This document shows, piece by piece, positions 1 to 5,536 of a stretch of 5,560 nucleotides of DNA (positions within the stretch are counted from its first letter, which is position 1; each line of letters opens with the position of its first letter). The DNA lies in contig JAYUKV010000017.1 of NCBI GenBank assembly GCA_043764135.1, positions 1 through 5,560 on the forward strand, written 5' to 3'. The DNA is from JAYUKV01 sp043764135 (GTDB lineage: Bacteria > Patescibacteriota > JACMRA01). The notes beneath the pieces are model-generated. The model did no database searches and had not been told where the DNA came from. It was given only the letters and a program-made list of their open reading frames with translations. Both the position numbers and the translations under genes were made by a program.

Positions 1-61
1 TAATAATAGACCAAGAAAGAGATTAGGCTATCAAACACCATATGAAGTATTTTATTCATGA
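1..61 (+). CDS. IS30-family transposase, C-terminal end only (partial)
   Basis: This is the 3' end of a gene that enters from the left edge. The frame beginning at base 2 reads NNRPRKRLGYQTPYEVFYS and stops at TGA 59-61. The string N-N-R-P-R-K-x-L-G-[YW]-x-T-P-x-E-V-F is the characteristic end of IS30-family DDE transposases, where it follows the last catalytic glutamate helix. The DDE residues lie outside the window, so I cannot say whether the element is intact. No obvious IS30 terminal inverted repeat can be recognised between here and the terminator at 194. The family call rests on a short but distinctive motif. Confidence 0.75.
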   Translation, partial: NNRPRKRLGYQTPYEVFYS

Positions 62-185
62 TAAAATGGATGAATTGCACTTTGACCTTGAATTCAAGAC
101 TGAAGATGACGCAGCCTATAGTATTGAGATTGAAAGTGATTATACACTAGTCACCGCTTCTAAGCTCGCAATTCAAGACCAATAA
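42..185 (+). CDS. Small acidic hypothetical protein (39-47 aa) or gene remnant
   Basis: An open frame starts at ATG 42 (47 residues) or ATG 66 (39 residues) and ends at TAA 183-185. From ATG 66 the product starts MDELHFDLEFKTEDD and continues with alternating hydrophobic and acidic residues that suggest two beta strands. There is no Shine-Dalgarno site before either ATG, and the longer form overlaps the transposase end in another frame. A strong terminator lies 8 bases after the stop. That position suggests this is either a real tiny gene or the 3' stub of a gene whose front was replaced by the IS30 copy. I do not recognise the sequence. It could also be chance coding within the flank of the element. 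Confidence 0.35.
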   Translation: MKYFIHDKMDELHFDLEFKTEDDAAYSIEIESDYTLVTASKLAIQDQ

Positions 186-193
186 TTCAAGCC

Positions 194-230
194 TACCCTT
201 GTAACAAACATGTTTACAAGGGTAATTTTT
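194..230 (+). terminator. Rho-independent terminator after the transposase/small ORF
   Basis: A perfect 11-bp stem is formed by TACCCTTGTAA (194-204) and TTACAAGGGTA (214-224). The loop is nine bases, and the stem is followed by a T run at 226-230. It would end plus-strand transcripts coming from the transposase and small ORF. The same DNA carries the -35 element of the next promoter in its right arm. Confidence 0.8.
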
Positions 231-241
231 CATGCTAAACT
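213..241 (+). promoter_or_regulatory. Sigma70-like promoter for the Nramp-like gene (leaderless mRNA)
   Basis: A -35 box TTTACA (213-218) is followed by a 17-base spacer and a -10 box TAAACT (236-241). The last three spacer bases are TGC, giving an extended -10. Initiation 6-8 bases downstream of the -10 would fall at about 247-249, only 4-6 bases before the ATG at 253. There is no Shine-Dalgarno sequence there, so the message is predicted to be leaderless or nearly so. The promoter was read by eye. Spacing and the extended -10 are good, but the -10 hexamer is only a moderate match. Confidence 0.5.
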
Positions 242-252
242 CTAGCGAATAA

Positions 253-1536
253 ATGAAAATAAACACAAAAATAAATTTCCCACCACTCAAAAAAACCCTA
301 CGGCAATTGATAGGACCTTCTGTTGTATTTGTTGCCCTTTCATTAAATGGAGGTGAGATGTTATTATGGCCAGATCTTGTAGCAAGATATGGACTTCAAA
401 TATTATGGATAGTTCCTTTAATTCTTATTCTACAATATGGAGTTAATATTGAGATATCAAGATATACTTTGGTTACTGGTGAAAACACTTTATCCGCTCT
501 TTATTCTCAATATCCTTTTTTTAAACCACTTGTTATAGGGTCGATATTTATAGCCTTGTTGTGGCCTGCGTGGATATCAATTGGAGGTAATATACTTGCT
601 TATACTTTTGGATTTGGTAATTTGGGTGCTCTTACATCGTTTATACTTTTAATGTTAATAATGTTATTATGGAAATCCAAATCAAGCTACTTAATAATTG
701 AACTGTTAACTAAAGTAGGACTAACAACCCTATTGATAGCTATACTATACCTGCTATTTACTCAACTTAATCTGGAACTAATAAAGAATAATTTTAACTA
801 TAATTTTAACTCTATTGATAGATCTGATAAATTACTGTATTTGTCTGCTCTTGCATTTGGAGGTGTTACAGGAGTGCTAAACTTGGTCCAATCAACTTGG
901 ATATCAAATAAAAAATATGGTGTCACCTCACTTTCAAAAGACACGGTAATAGATTACAACAGTGAAGAATCTATAAAAAATTATAAAAAATGGTTTAAAG
1001 CTATAGCAACAGAACATTTTATTTTATTCTGGCTTGGTAATATTATAGGAATATTCTTAATTTCTTTGATTGCGATAATTACGTTGCAAGGACAATCAAT
1101 TACAGGCTTTAATATTTTAAAATTTCAAGTAGACTATTTTAAGAATATTAATCCATTTTTGGGAATTGTGTGGGGATTGTGCATATTTATACTATTTTTT
1201 ATGGCTCAAGTTACAATTCTTGATGCTGGGGGACATCTTCTTAATTCTGTTCTTAAGCAAAAAAGTAGTAGTTATTACACAATAATTATCGCATCTATAG
1301 GTCTTGTTATACTCGGCTTGAGTGTAATCAATCCAAAACTCAACCAACCCTCTACCCTACTTCAAATATCAGCCATTACATCTTCATTTATTATGGTCCT
1401 ATACCCATTATTAATACTTAATTTGAACCAACAAGTAATGCCAGATTATGCCAAGCCAAAACTATGGAACAAAATTCTGGTTATAGGTTGTGTAATCCTT
1501 TATTTTTATTTTACTGTAACGACTATATTAAACTAA
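253..1536 (+). CDS. Divergent Nramp-like (LeuT-fold) metal transporter
   Basis: This is a 427-residue integral membrane protein with about 11 hydrophobic segments (roughly 20-36, 46-66, 92-118, 124-140, 147-169, 194-212, 256-279, 300-324, 343-359, 368-391, 405-425), the usual size and helix count for Nramp transporters. Helix 1 has the family's opening GP (21-22), but GGEMLLWP (33-40) stands where classical MntH/Nramp has DPGN. NIEISRYTLVTGE (65-77) matches the helix 2 signature of the family. Helix 6 reads GGVTGVLNLVQS (203-214) where canonical members carry the metal-binding MPH. An amphipathic EHF-containing stretch (247-256) follows. Family knowledge: Nramps move Mn2+, Fe2+ and similar ions with protons. 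Members without DPGN/MPH form divergent branches whose substrate cannot be assumed. The ATG at 253 has no Shine-Dalgarno site and probably sits near the mRNA 5' end. The gene is followed 11 bases later by the 585-residue gene and is probably co-transcribed with it. Confidence 0.82.
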   Translation: MKINTKINFPPLKKTLRQLIGPSVVFVALSLNGGEMLLWPDLVARYGLQILWIVPLILILQYGVNIEISRYTLVTGENTLSALYSQYPFFKPLVIGSIFIALLWPAWISIGGNILAYTFGFGNLGALTSFILLMLIMLLWKSKSSYLIIELLTKVGLTTLLIAILYLLFTQLNLELIKNNFNYNFNSIDRSDKLLYLSALAFGGVTGVLNLVQSTWISNKKYGVTSLSKDTVIDYNSEESIKNYKKWFKAIATEHFILFWLGNIIGIFLISLIAIITLQGQSITGFNILKFQVDYFKNINPFLGIVWGLCIFILFFMAQVTILDAGGHLLNSVLKQKSSSYYTIIIASIGLVILGLSVINPKLNQPSTLLQISAITSSFIMVLYPLLILNLNQQVMPDYAKPKLWNKILVIGCVILYFYFTVTTILN

Positions 1537-1547
1537 AATCTAACTAT

Positions 1548-3305
1548 ATGAGTAAAAAACAAACAGAGAAAACAAAGAAAATTGTTTCAAGGGAAAAACC
1601 ATTATCAACTCTTATTGATGAAGCTGAATTAATTTGTTCAAAAAAATATCTTGATTTCAATCAAACAATGAAATTAAACAAAATCAGACAATTGATTCAA
1701 ACAAATGTATTAAGTGTTCTGTCTAATCTTTTACTTACCTTGGACAAAGTTAATAATCAACCTGAACCAACTCAGTATCTAGAGGGTGAAGTTAGAGAAA
1801 GTATTCTGTTGGAAGAATTAGATAATTTAGAACTTAGTCCGTATATGCAGTTTGCTATGCAATGGATTTATGATAATATTATCATGAAAAGAAGATCAAT
1901 GCTAACAGATGAAGAAGGTGTTGAGACAGAGATGTTTATATTTAAAAATAAGTATAAAGGAATTTTTTTAGCAAATCAATCTAATCGGTTTCTGATAAGC
2001 GAAATTCTTCCACATTTAACCGATGCAATGATTTTATCAATTAGTAATTTTGCAAGATTTTGGAGGGAAAACGCATCTCATTTAAATTTTTATGATTTTA
2101 TAAAAGAAGCTCCCGAAGATGACCAAACTGAAGATTTTAGAAGATATGTAAACAATCTAACCTTGAAATTCTTACGCAATAGAGTAATGGATCCTGATTT
2201 ATTAGATACTTTTAATGAACTAATATTTCCAGTTTTTGTATTACCAGATGATGAATATTCAAGTGATATCATTGAGGTTCAGGAGGGCTTAGGGTTAGAT
2301 AATTTATCAATTAAACCATTTGGTAAGTTTGAGGATGAGTTACAAGGTATAATAAATTATCGAGTTTCCAATTTAAATTCTGATATTACTAAAGAGATTA
2401 TTACGGTTTTTAATAGTAATAAACTAATATTGGAAAATATTCAAAGAATGTTAAAAGGTTTGGAAAAATCGCTTAAGCAAGTTCCAGAGATTAACGAACA
2501 AATTGAGGCATATATTCAACTAGCTGAAGATGATTTTTTAGATTTAATTACTGATTCTAAGCAACAAGAAGATCTTTTCGATTCAATAAAAAATAGATTT
2601 ATTGTTAGTTTGTTTGAAGTTAGTGTTATTGATGAAGTTGCAATAAAAAAAGTTATTGAAGACCTAAAATTGGTTGAAATATCTTATGATCAAATATCAA
2701 TATTAATAATGTCAAAAACAAAAGGTCCAAAAGAACTGGACTTAATTAGAGGGATTTCCAGATTTCAATTACTATTGTTAATTGATGTAATAGAAACACG
2801 ACTAAATGAAAGTGTAAAAGATAAAGACAAAACCAAAATTCAAACAGCTGATAAACTTGAATTTAATTCCCAATACCACCAAGAACTAGAAAATACAAAT
2901 GTAAATGATGGGCTTAGCAAGCAAGATACAGATGATAATGAAGTCCAACAAATGATAAGTTTTGACTCTAGTTCAGTTGTAAATTACGACGTATTGGCTT
3001 TTACGAATGTACAAAAAATAATTAGGGATTTAAATAATCAGTTAAACCTTGCATCCAAAATAGCAAAAAAAAGAAATAGCAAATCAATACTTGATACTTT
3101 CCTTACAATTATAACCAATCCAACATTAGCAAATTTACAAATATTTCTTCCAAGATCAAAAGTAAAGAGATTTTCTGGTAATTCAACAAATGGAATAATG
3201 AAAGATGATCTAGAGATAGATCTAAATGCTAAAGATAGAATTTTTCTACGTGAAGAAGAGGGTGTTATTAAAGTAGTATTCTTGGGAAATCCAGATTATC
3301 ATTAG
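1548..3305 (+). CDS. 585-aa helical acidic protein with a possible RelE/YoeB-like C-terminal domain
   Basis: I chose ATG 1548 (MSKKQTEKTKK) over the earlier in-frame ATG 1464. The earlier one lies inside the transporter gene and adds 28 residues that are just its shadow. The result is 585 residues starting 11 bases after the transporter stop, without a Shine-Dalgarno site, so translation may depend on coupling. There is no signal peptide or membrane span. Residues 1-15 are basic. Residues 20-420 are largely helical and rich in Leu, Ile, Asp and Glu, and match nothing I know. Residues 421-470 form a charged, probably flexible linker. Residues 478-585 have the order strand, two helices, then strands: NPTLANLQIF (524-533), RFSGN (541-545), LEIDLNAKDRIFLR (555-568) and VIKVVFLGNPDYH (573-585). 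That resembles RelE/YoeB toxins, with R564 in the conserved DRIF strand and a C-terminal Y584-H585. The fold assignment is inference. A scaffold or regulatory protein remains possible. Confidence 0.8.
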   Translation: MSKKQTEKTKKIVSREKPLSTLIDEAELICSKKYLDFNQTMKLNKIRQLIQTNVLSVLSNLLLTLDKVNNQPEPTQYLEGEVRESILLEELDNLELSPYMQFAMQWIYDNIIMKRRSMLTDEEGVETEMFIFKNKYKGIFLANQSNRFLISEILPHLTDAMILSISNFARFWRENASHLNFYDFIKEAPEDDQTEDFRRYVNNLTLKFLRNRVMDPDLLDTFNELIFPVFVLPDDEYSSDIIEVQEGLGLDNLSIKPFGKFEDELQGIINYRVSNLNSDITKEIITVFNSNKLILENIQRMLKGLEKSLKQVPEINEQIEAYIQLAEDDFLDLITDSKQQEDLFDSIKNRFIVSLFEVSVIDEVAIKKVIEDLKLVEISYDQISILIMSKTKGPKELDLIRGISRFQLLLLIDVIETRLNESVKDKDKTKIQTADKLEFNSQYHQELENTNVNDGLSKQDTDDNEVQQMISFDSSSVVNYDVLAFTNVQKIIRDLNNQLNLASKIAKKRNSKSILDTFLTIITNPTLANLQIFLPRSKVKRFSGNSTNGIMKDDLEIDLNAKDRIFLREEEGVIKVVFLGNPDYH

Positions 3306-3585
3306 AGCTCTTGTCTGATTTATACTCAAACCCAACCAACTTCCACATAATCTAAATACCAAAATAGTCTCTAATTGCAACTATCTCAATCTCTTATACA
3401 AAGCATAAGAAGCTTGAAATATTCACAATTATATCCAATTTTTTCTATTTACATTTGATGGAGGTTGTTGTGGTTTAAGTATTTGAGTTAACTTGGACAT
3501 TAGTTAAAATTCAAAAAATTATAATATTTTTGAAAGTCAGAATAACCGTCCAATAAAAAAAATTGCAGTGTGCTTATCAAAGACT
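3306..3585. other. Non-coding gap between convergent genes
   Basis: I find no convincing gene, RNA or plus-strand terminator in this stretch between the 585-residue gene and the minus-strand membrane protein gene. It is strongly AT-rich with stops in all frames. It contains an A/T-only-type hairpin candidate (3510-3517 against 3527-3534) and a 13-base direct repeat, TAAAAAAAATTGC, at 3554-3566 and again at 3585-3597, the second copy being part of the terminator. On the minus strand an ATG near 3507 opens a short peptide, MSKLTQILKPQQPP..., that soon stops. It may be the stub of a lost gene, but it cannot be tied to any family. Confidence 0.5.
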
Positions 3586-3622
3586 AAAAAAAATTGCCAA
3601 ATTTAAATAAAATTTGGCAATT
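3586..3622 (-). terminator. Rho-independent terminator of the two-helix membrane protein gene
   Basis: A perfect 13-bp stem is formed by AATTGCCAAATTT (3592-3604) and AAATTTGGCAATT (3610-3622) with a five-base loop. Read on the minus strand, the stem is followed directly by eight T residues (3593 down to 3586). It lies 26 bases past the stop of the minus-strand gene starting at 4079. On the plus strand the stem is followed by A residues instead, so it is not expected to stop transcripts of the 585-residue gene efficiently. Confidence 0.85.
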
Positions 3623-3647
3623 AAAAACCATTTAGGTCAGTCTTAAA

Positions 3648-4079
3648 TTATTTTGACATATTTTCTACATAATCAAGTACTTGACTATCAATGGAGTTTA
3701 CAAGAGAGAGGCTTAGATAATAGAAAAACGATGGAAATCCTATCAAACCAAGTAAAATTAAAGATATTATCAGTCCTTGGTTAGGATATTCAAACTCTTT
3801 TACAGTCTGAGTAGCGAGTTTTTGGGCTTCAATAGATGACAAGTTGTTATATCGAATTTTACCAACTACAACACCCAGATTGGTCTGAGCATCGGTTGCA
3901 ATACTTATGTGTTTAGGATTAACAATCTTTTGTTCAGGATCTATATTTACCATGTGCATGATTCGCTCGGGACCACTGGCACAAAAAAAGACAGTAGGAA
4001 ATAAGAACACTGACAAAAAAGCAATGTTTGCAAGTAAAATCTTTGTCTGCTCAGTTTTGTTGGGAGCTCGGTACGACAT
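3648..4079 (-). CDS. Two-helix membrane protein of unknown function (143 aa)
   Basis: The protein has 143 residues. A basic, polar N-terminus (1-12) precedes a first hydrophobic helix at about 14-34, a polar middle segment (36-100), a second helix at about 102-125 and a short acidic C-terminal tail. By the positive-inside rule the middle segment, about 65 residues including GVVVGKIRY (69-77), would face outside, with both ends in the cytoplasm. Cys33 at the end of helix 1 is not in a proper lipobox, so I do not call a lipoprotein. ATG 4079 is supported by an AAGGA Shine-Dalgarno site (4093 down to 4089) nine bases upstream, a promoter and a matching terminator, so the gene is a monocistronic unit. 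I recognise no family. It is convergent with the transporter operon and divergent from the ABC remnant. Confidence 0.8.
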   Translation of the reverse strand: MSYRAPNKTEQTKILLANIAFLSVFLFPTVFFCASGPERIMHMVNIDPEQKIVNPKHISIATDAQTNLGVVVGKIRYNNLSSIEAQKLATQTVKEFEYPNQGLIISLILLGLIGFPSFFYYLSLSLVNSIDSQVLDYVENMSK

Positions 4080-4108
4080 ATCTATTATTCCTTTAAATAA
4101 TTCAACTA

Positions 4109-4142
4109 ATTATAATATTACACATTTTTTTACTAAAGTCAA
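4109..4142 (-). promoter_or_regulatory. Sigma70-like promoter of the 143-aa membrane protein gene
   Basis: On the minus strand a -35 box TTGACT (4142 down to 4137) is followed after 16 bases by TAATAT (4120 down to 4115), with TATAAT directly after it (4114 down to 4109). The first hexamer has the better spacing and the second is the perfect consensus. Either gives a short leader of about 20-30 bases containing the AAGGA ribosome site at 4093-4089. Confidence 0.65.
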
Positions 4143-4203
4143 ATATATGTTCGAGGAAAAGATTTTAGACTAGTAAGCAATTAATAAATCTAACAATTGG
4201 TGA

Positions 4204-4730
4204 ATTTCAATTGAGATTTTTTGTGATTTTATCGTTCTTATTGATAGTTTGGAAAGTGTTCTAAGTATAAAAATGCTTTCAAAGAAAAATTTGGAATTGT
4301 TCCTCAAGAATTTAACTTCAATATTTTTGAAAAGTGTAAAGATATAGTTTATGAACTAGCAGGTCTATATGGGTTTTCAAGATCAGAATTGTCAGAAAGA
4401 TTGGGGTATTTGTTTGAAAATCTAGGACTTAAAGAAAAACGTAAACAGCAAGCCAACTCTTTATCAGGTAGTATGAAAAGAAGACTAATGATTGCTGGTG
4501 CCTTAGTTCAAAAGACTCATATACTGATTCTTGATTAACCAACTGCAGGCCTGGATGTAGAATTAAGATATGATATGTGGGTATTTCTTGAAAAACTACA
4601 ACGAGAACTACAAATAACTGTAATCTTAACAACACATTATCTTGAAGAAGTGGAAAGGTTATGTACAGATCTAGTCATTCTTAACCATGGAAAAGTTGTT
4701 AGAGAAGGCCAAGTGGTTAAGAATTGGTCC
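4204..4730 (+). pseudogene. ABC-2-type transporter ATP-binding protein, degraded
   Basis: The main frame (from 4263) reads KYKNAFKEKFGIVPQEFNFN, containing the Q-loop Gln (codon 4305-4307). It then gives the signature SLSGSM (4458-4475; LSGGM/Q in active members), Walker B LILD, a TAA at 4536-4538, then PTAGLD (D-loop), and TTHYLEEVE with the H-loop His (4635-4637). The TAA stands exactly where LILDEPTAGLD needs its catalytic Glu, so a single GAA-to-TAA change explains it. Upstream, in another frame (4204-4278), ISIEI...VLID...SIKML resembles the region before, across and after Walker A, but GxxGxGKT is gone. About 25-30 residues between Walker A and the Q-loop appear deleted, with a frame change. 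The C-terminal tail is lost near 4730, where a minus-strand terminator begins, and no permease gene follows. Intact relatives power drug or polysaccharide-type exporters. This copy cannot be functional. Confidence 0.9.
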
Positions 4731-4760
4731 AAAAAAAAAAGAGGTAGACTTGCTACCTCT
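4731..4760 (-). terminator. Rho-independent terminator of the two-gene minus-strand operon
   Basis: An 8-bp perfect stem is formed by AGAGGTAG (4740-4747) and CTACCTCT (4753-4760) with a five-base loop. Read on the minus strand it is followed by nine T residues (4739 down to 4731). It lies about 20 bases past the stop of the small downstream gene. It overlaps the in-frame tail of the ABC remnant, which marks where that pseudogene's ancestral sequence ends. Confidence 0.85.
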
Positions 4761-4779
4761 GGGATTTCGTTAGGAATTG

Positions 4780-4971
4780 TTAGGTTACAACAAAATAATT
4801 TGATGCAAGTTTACGCAATTGTTCTTTAACCACATCCGGGTGTGGAAAACAAAATGCATATTCTTTGTCAAATTTTTCTTGATTCCATTCTCCTGAGTCA
4901 AGTTTGGACTGAAGTAATTTGAGTACTTCAAGATCTTCAACTGACAATTCAGATTTAATCTTTGTTATCAT
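4780..4971 (-). CDS. Small hypothetical protein (63 aa), second gene of minus-strand operon
   Basis: Two in-frame ATGs exist, at 4977 and 4971. I prefer 4971 (MITKIKSELSVEDLEV) because GGAG at 4982-4979 is seven bases from it but only one base from ATG 4977. The latter would give 65 residues and an ATGA overlap with the upstream stop. With the chosen start the gap to the upstream gene is two bases, so translational coupling is likely. The product is soluble, with a predicted helix over about residues 9-24 and a helical C-terminal part after FPHPD. A terminator follows directly. I recognise no domain. Its size and pairing would suit a partner or antitoxin-like protein, but nothing in the sequence proves that. 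Confidence 0.7.
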   Translation of the reverse strand: MITKIKSELSVEDLEVLKLLQSKLDSGEWNQEKFDKEYAFCFPHPDVVKEQLRKLASNYFVVT

Positions 4972-4973
4972 TT

Positions 4974-5486
4974 TCATTCTCCAAATTCAAAAGGAACAAG
5001 ATTAATCAAAGTGTGACATACAACTTTCTGCCAGTCAATAATTTTATCTTCTGGATCTGCAGTGTTGTAATTATGAATAAGGTATAATTTGTTATCAGTT
5101 TCAAATCTTTTCCTTAATTCTCGGGTTGGTAAGAGGTATTTTACTAGATTTTGAAATCTATTTACCAAACCTGACTTACTCTCAGCAAATGAGCCTTCAT
5201 GTCCAATTGTTAGCTTGTAAGCGTTAGCGATCGCTTCAAGATAAAATTGTTTTTCAAAGATACCTCCATATAATGCTCCGCTGGTTAAAGTAAGCAGATA
5301 AGCAGTTTTACCAAAAATATAATGTGAACACATTGGATTAAATGATTTTAACATTTCGTTAAAGTCCTCTAAAAGTTCATGATCGTCTTGAATTAATCCT
5401 TGTTTGGTGTAGTAAATTGCTTTGACGCTATCCCTTATACTGTTAAAGAAAAACTCATTTTCAGTCAGAGCTGTCCCACTAAACAC
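4974..5486 (-). CDS. Hypothetical protein (170 aa), first gene of minus-strand operon
   Basis: This frame of 170 residues starts at GTG 5486 and ends with TGA 4976-4974, just before the 63-residue gene. The protein is soluble and mixed: an acidic helical stretch (33-48), two Cys in all (C53, C157), a hydrophobic Gly/Tyr-rich segment (56-76), a basic stretch (104-127, including LPTRELRKRF) and an acidic segment (DPEDK, 144-148) before the C-terminus. No known domain or catalytic motif is apparent. GTG is the first usable start after the in-frame TAG about 30 bases upstream. It has no good Shine-Dalgarno site and lies in the loop of a stable hairpin, so the start is uncertain and the N-terminus may have been lost. 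Operon layout and terminator support a real gene. Confidence 0.6.
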   Translation of the reverse strand: MFSGTALTENEFFFNSIRDSVKAIYYTKQGLIQDDHELLEDFNEMLKSFNPMCSHYIFGKTAYLLTLTSGALYGGIFEKQFYLEAIANAYKLTIGHEGSFAESKSGLVNRFQNLVKYLLPTRELRKRFETDNKLYLIHNYNTADPEDKIIDWQKVVCHTLINLVPFEFGE

Positions 5487-5506
5487 GGGACAGCTTTCTT
5501 TGTCCC
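5467..5506. repeat. Hairpin with alternating TGTCCC/GGGACA blocks at the operon start
   Basis: AGCTGTCCC (5469-5477) pairs perfectly with GGGACAGCT (5487-5495) around a nine-base loop. It can extend two pairs further with one G-T wobble. A third block, TGTCCC (5501-5506), can instead pair with GGGACA (5487-5492), so two mutually exclusive hairpins exist. On the plus strand the larger stem is followed by TTTCTTT and looks like a modest terminator. On the minus strand the loop begins with the GTG start of the 170-residue gene, which would fit a translational control element or an operator. I cannot decide between these roles. Confidence 0.6.
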
Positions 5507-5536
5507 AAAATACCTAAACAAACCTCTTCTCTGTTG

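Noticed and set aside
1464..1547. Upstream ATG extending the 585-residue protein by 28 residues
   Set aside because: It lies inside the transporter gene and the added residues are the out-of-frame shadow of its last helix; ATG 1548 gives normal operon spacing.
2090..2272. Minus-strand frame of 60 residues
   Set aside because: It is antisense to the long coding region, low in complexity, without a ribosome site or promoter.
3340..3510. Possible decayed minus-strand gene beginning MSKLTQILKPQQPP
   Set aside because: Several stops and frame changes follow within about 25 codons and no family motif can be recognised.
3907..4173. Plus-strand frame of 88 residues
   Set aside because: It is largely antisense to the better supported membrane protein gene, which has a promoter, Shine-Dalgarno site and terminator.
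4536..4538. Recoding or readthrough of TAA to keep the ABC ATPase active
   Set aside because: TAA is used as a normal stop elsewhere here, and Walker A is also lost, so the gene would be inactive anyway.
4429..4635. Minus-strand frame of 68 residues
   Set aside because: It is the reverse complement of the ABC ATPase remnant, whose plus-strand motifs are unmistakable.
4575..4829. Independent 84-residue protein starting at ATG 4575
   Set aside because: The ATG is an internal Met of the ABC pseudogene after its stop, with no ribosome site; the last third merely reads through a minus-strand terminator.
5226..5235. AGCGATCGCT palindrome containing GCGATCGC, the cyanobacterial HIP1 octamer
   Set aside because: There is a single copy in a coding region of AT-rich DNA with no other cyanobacterial sign; treated as chance.
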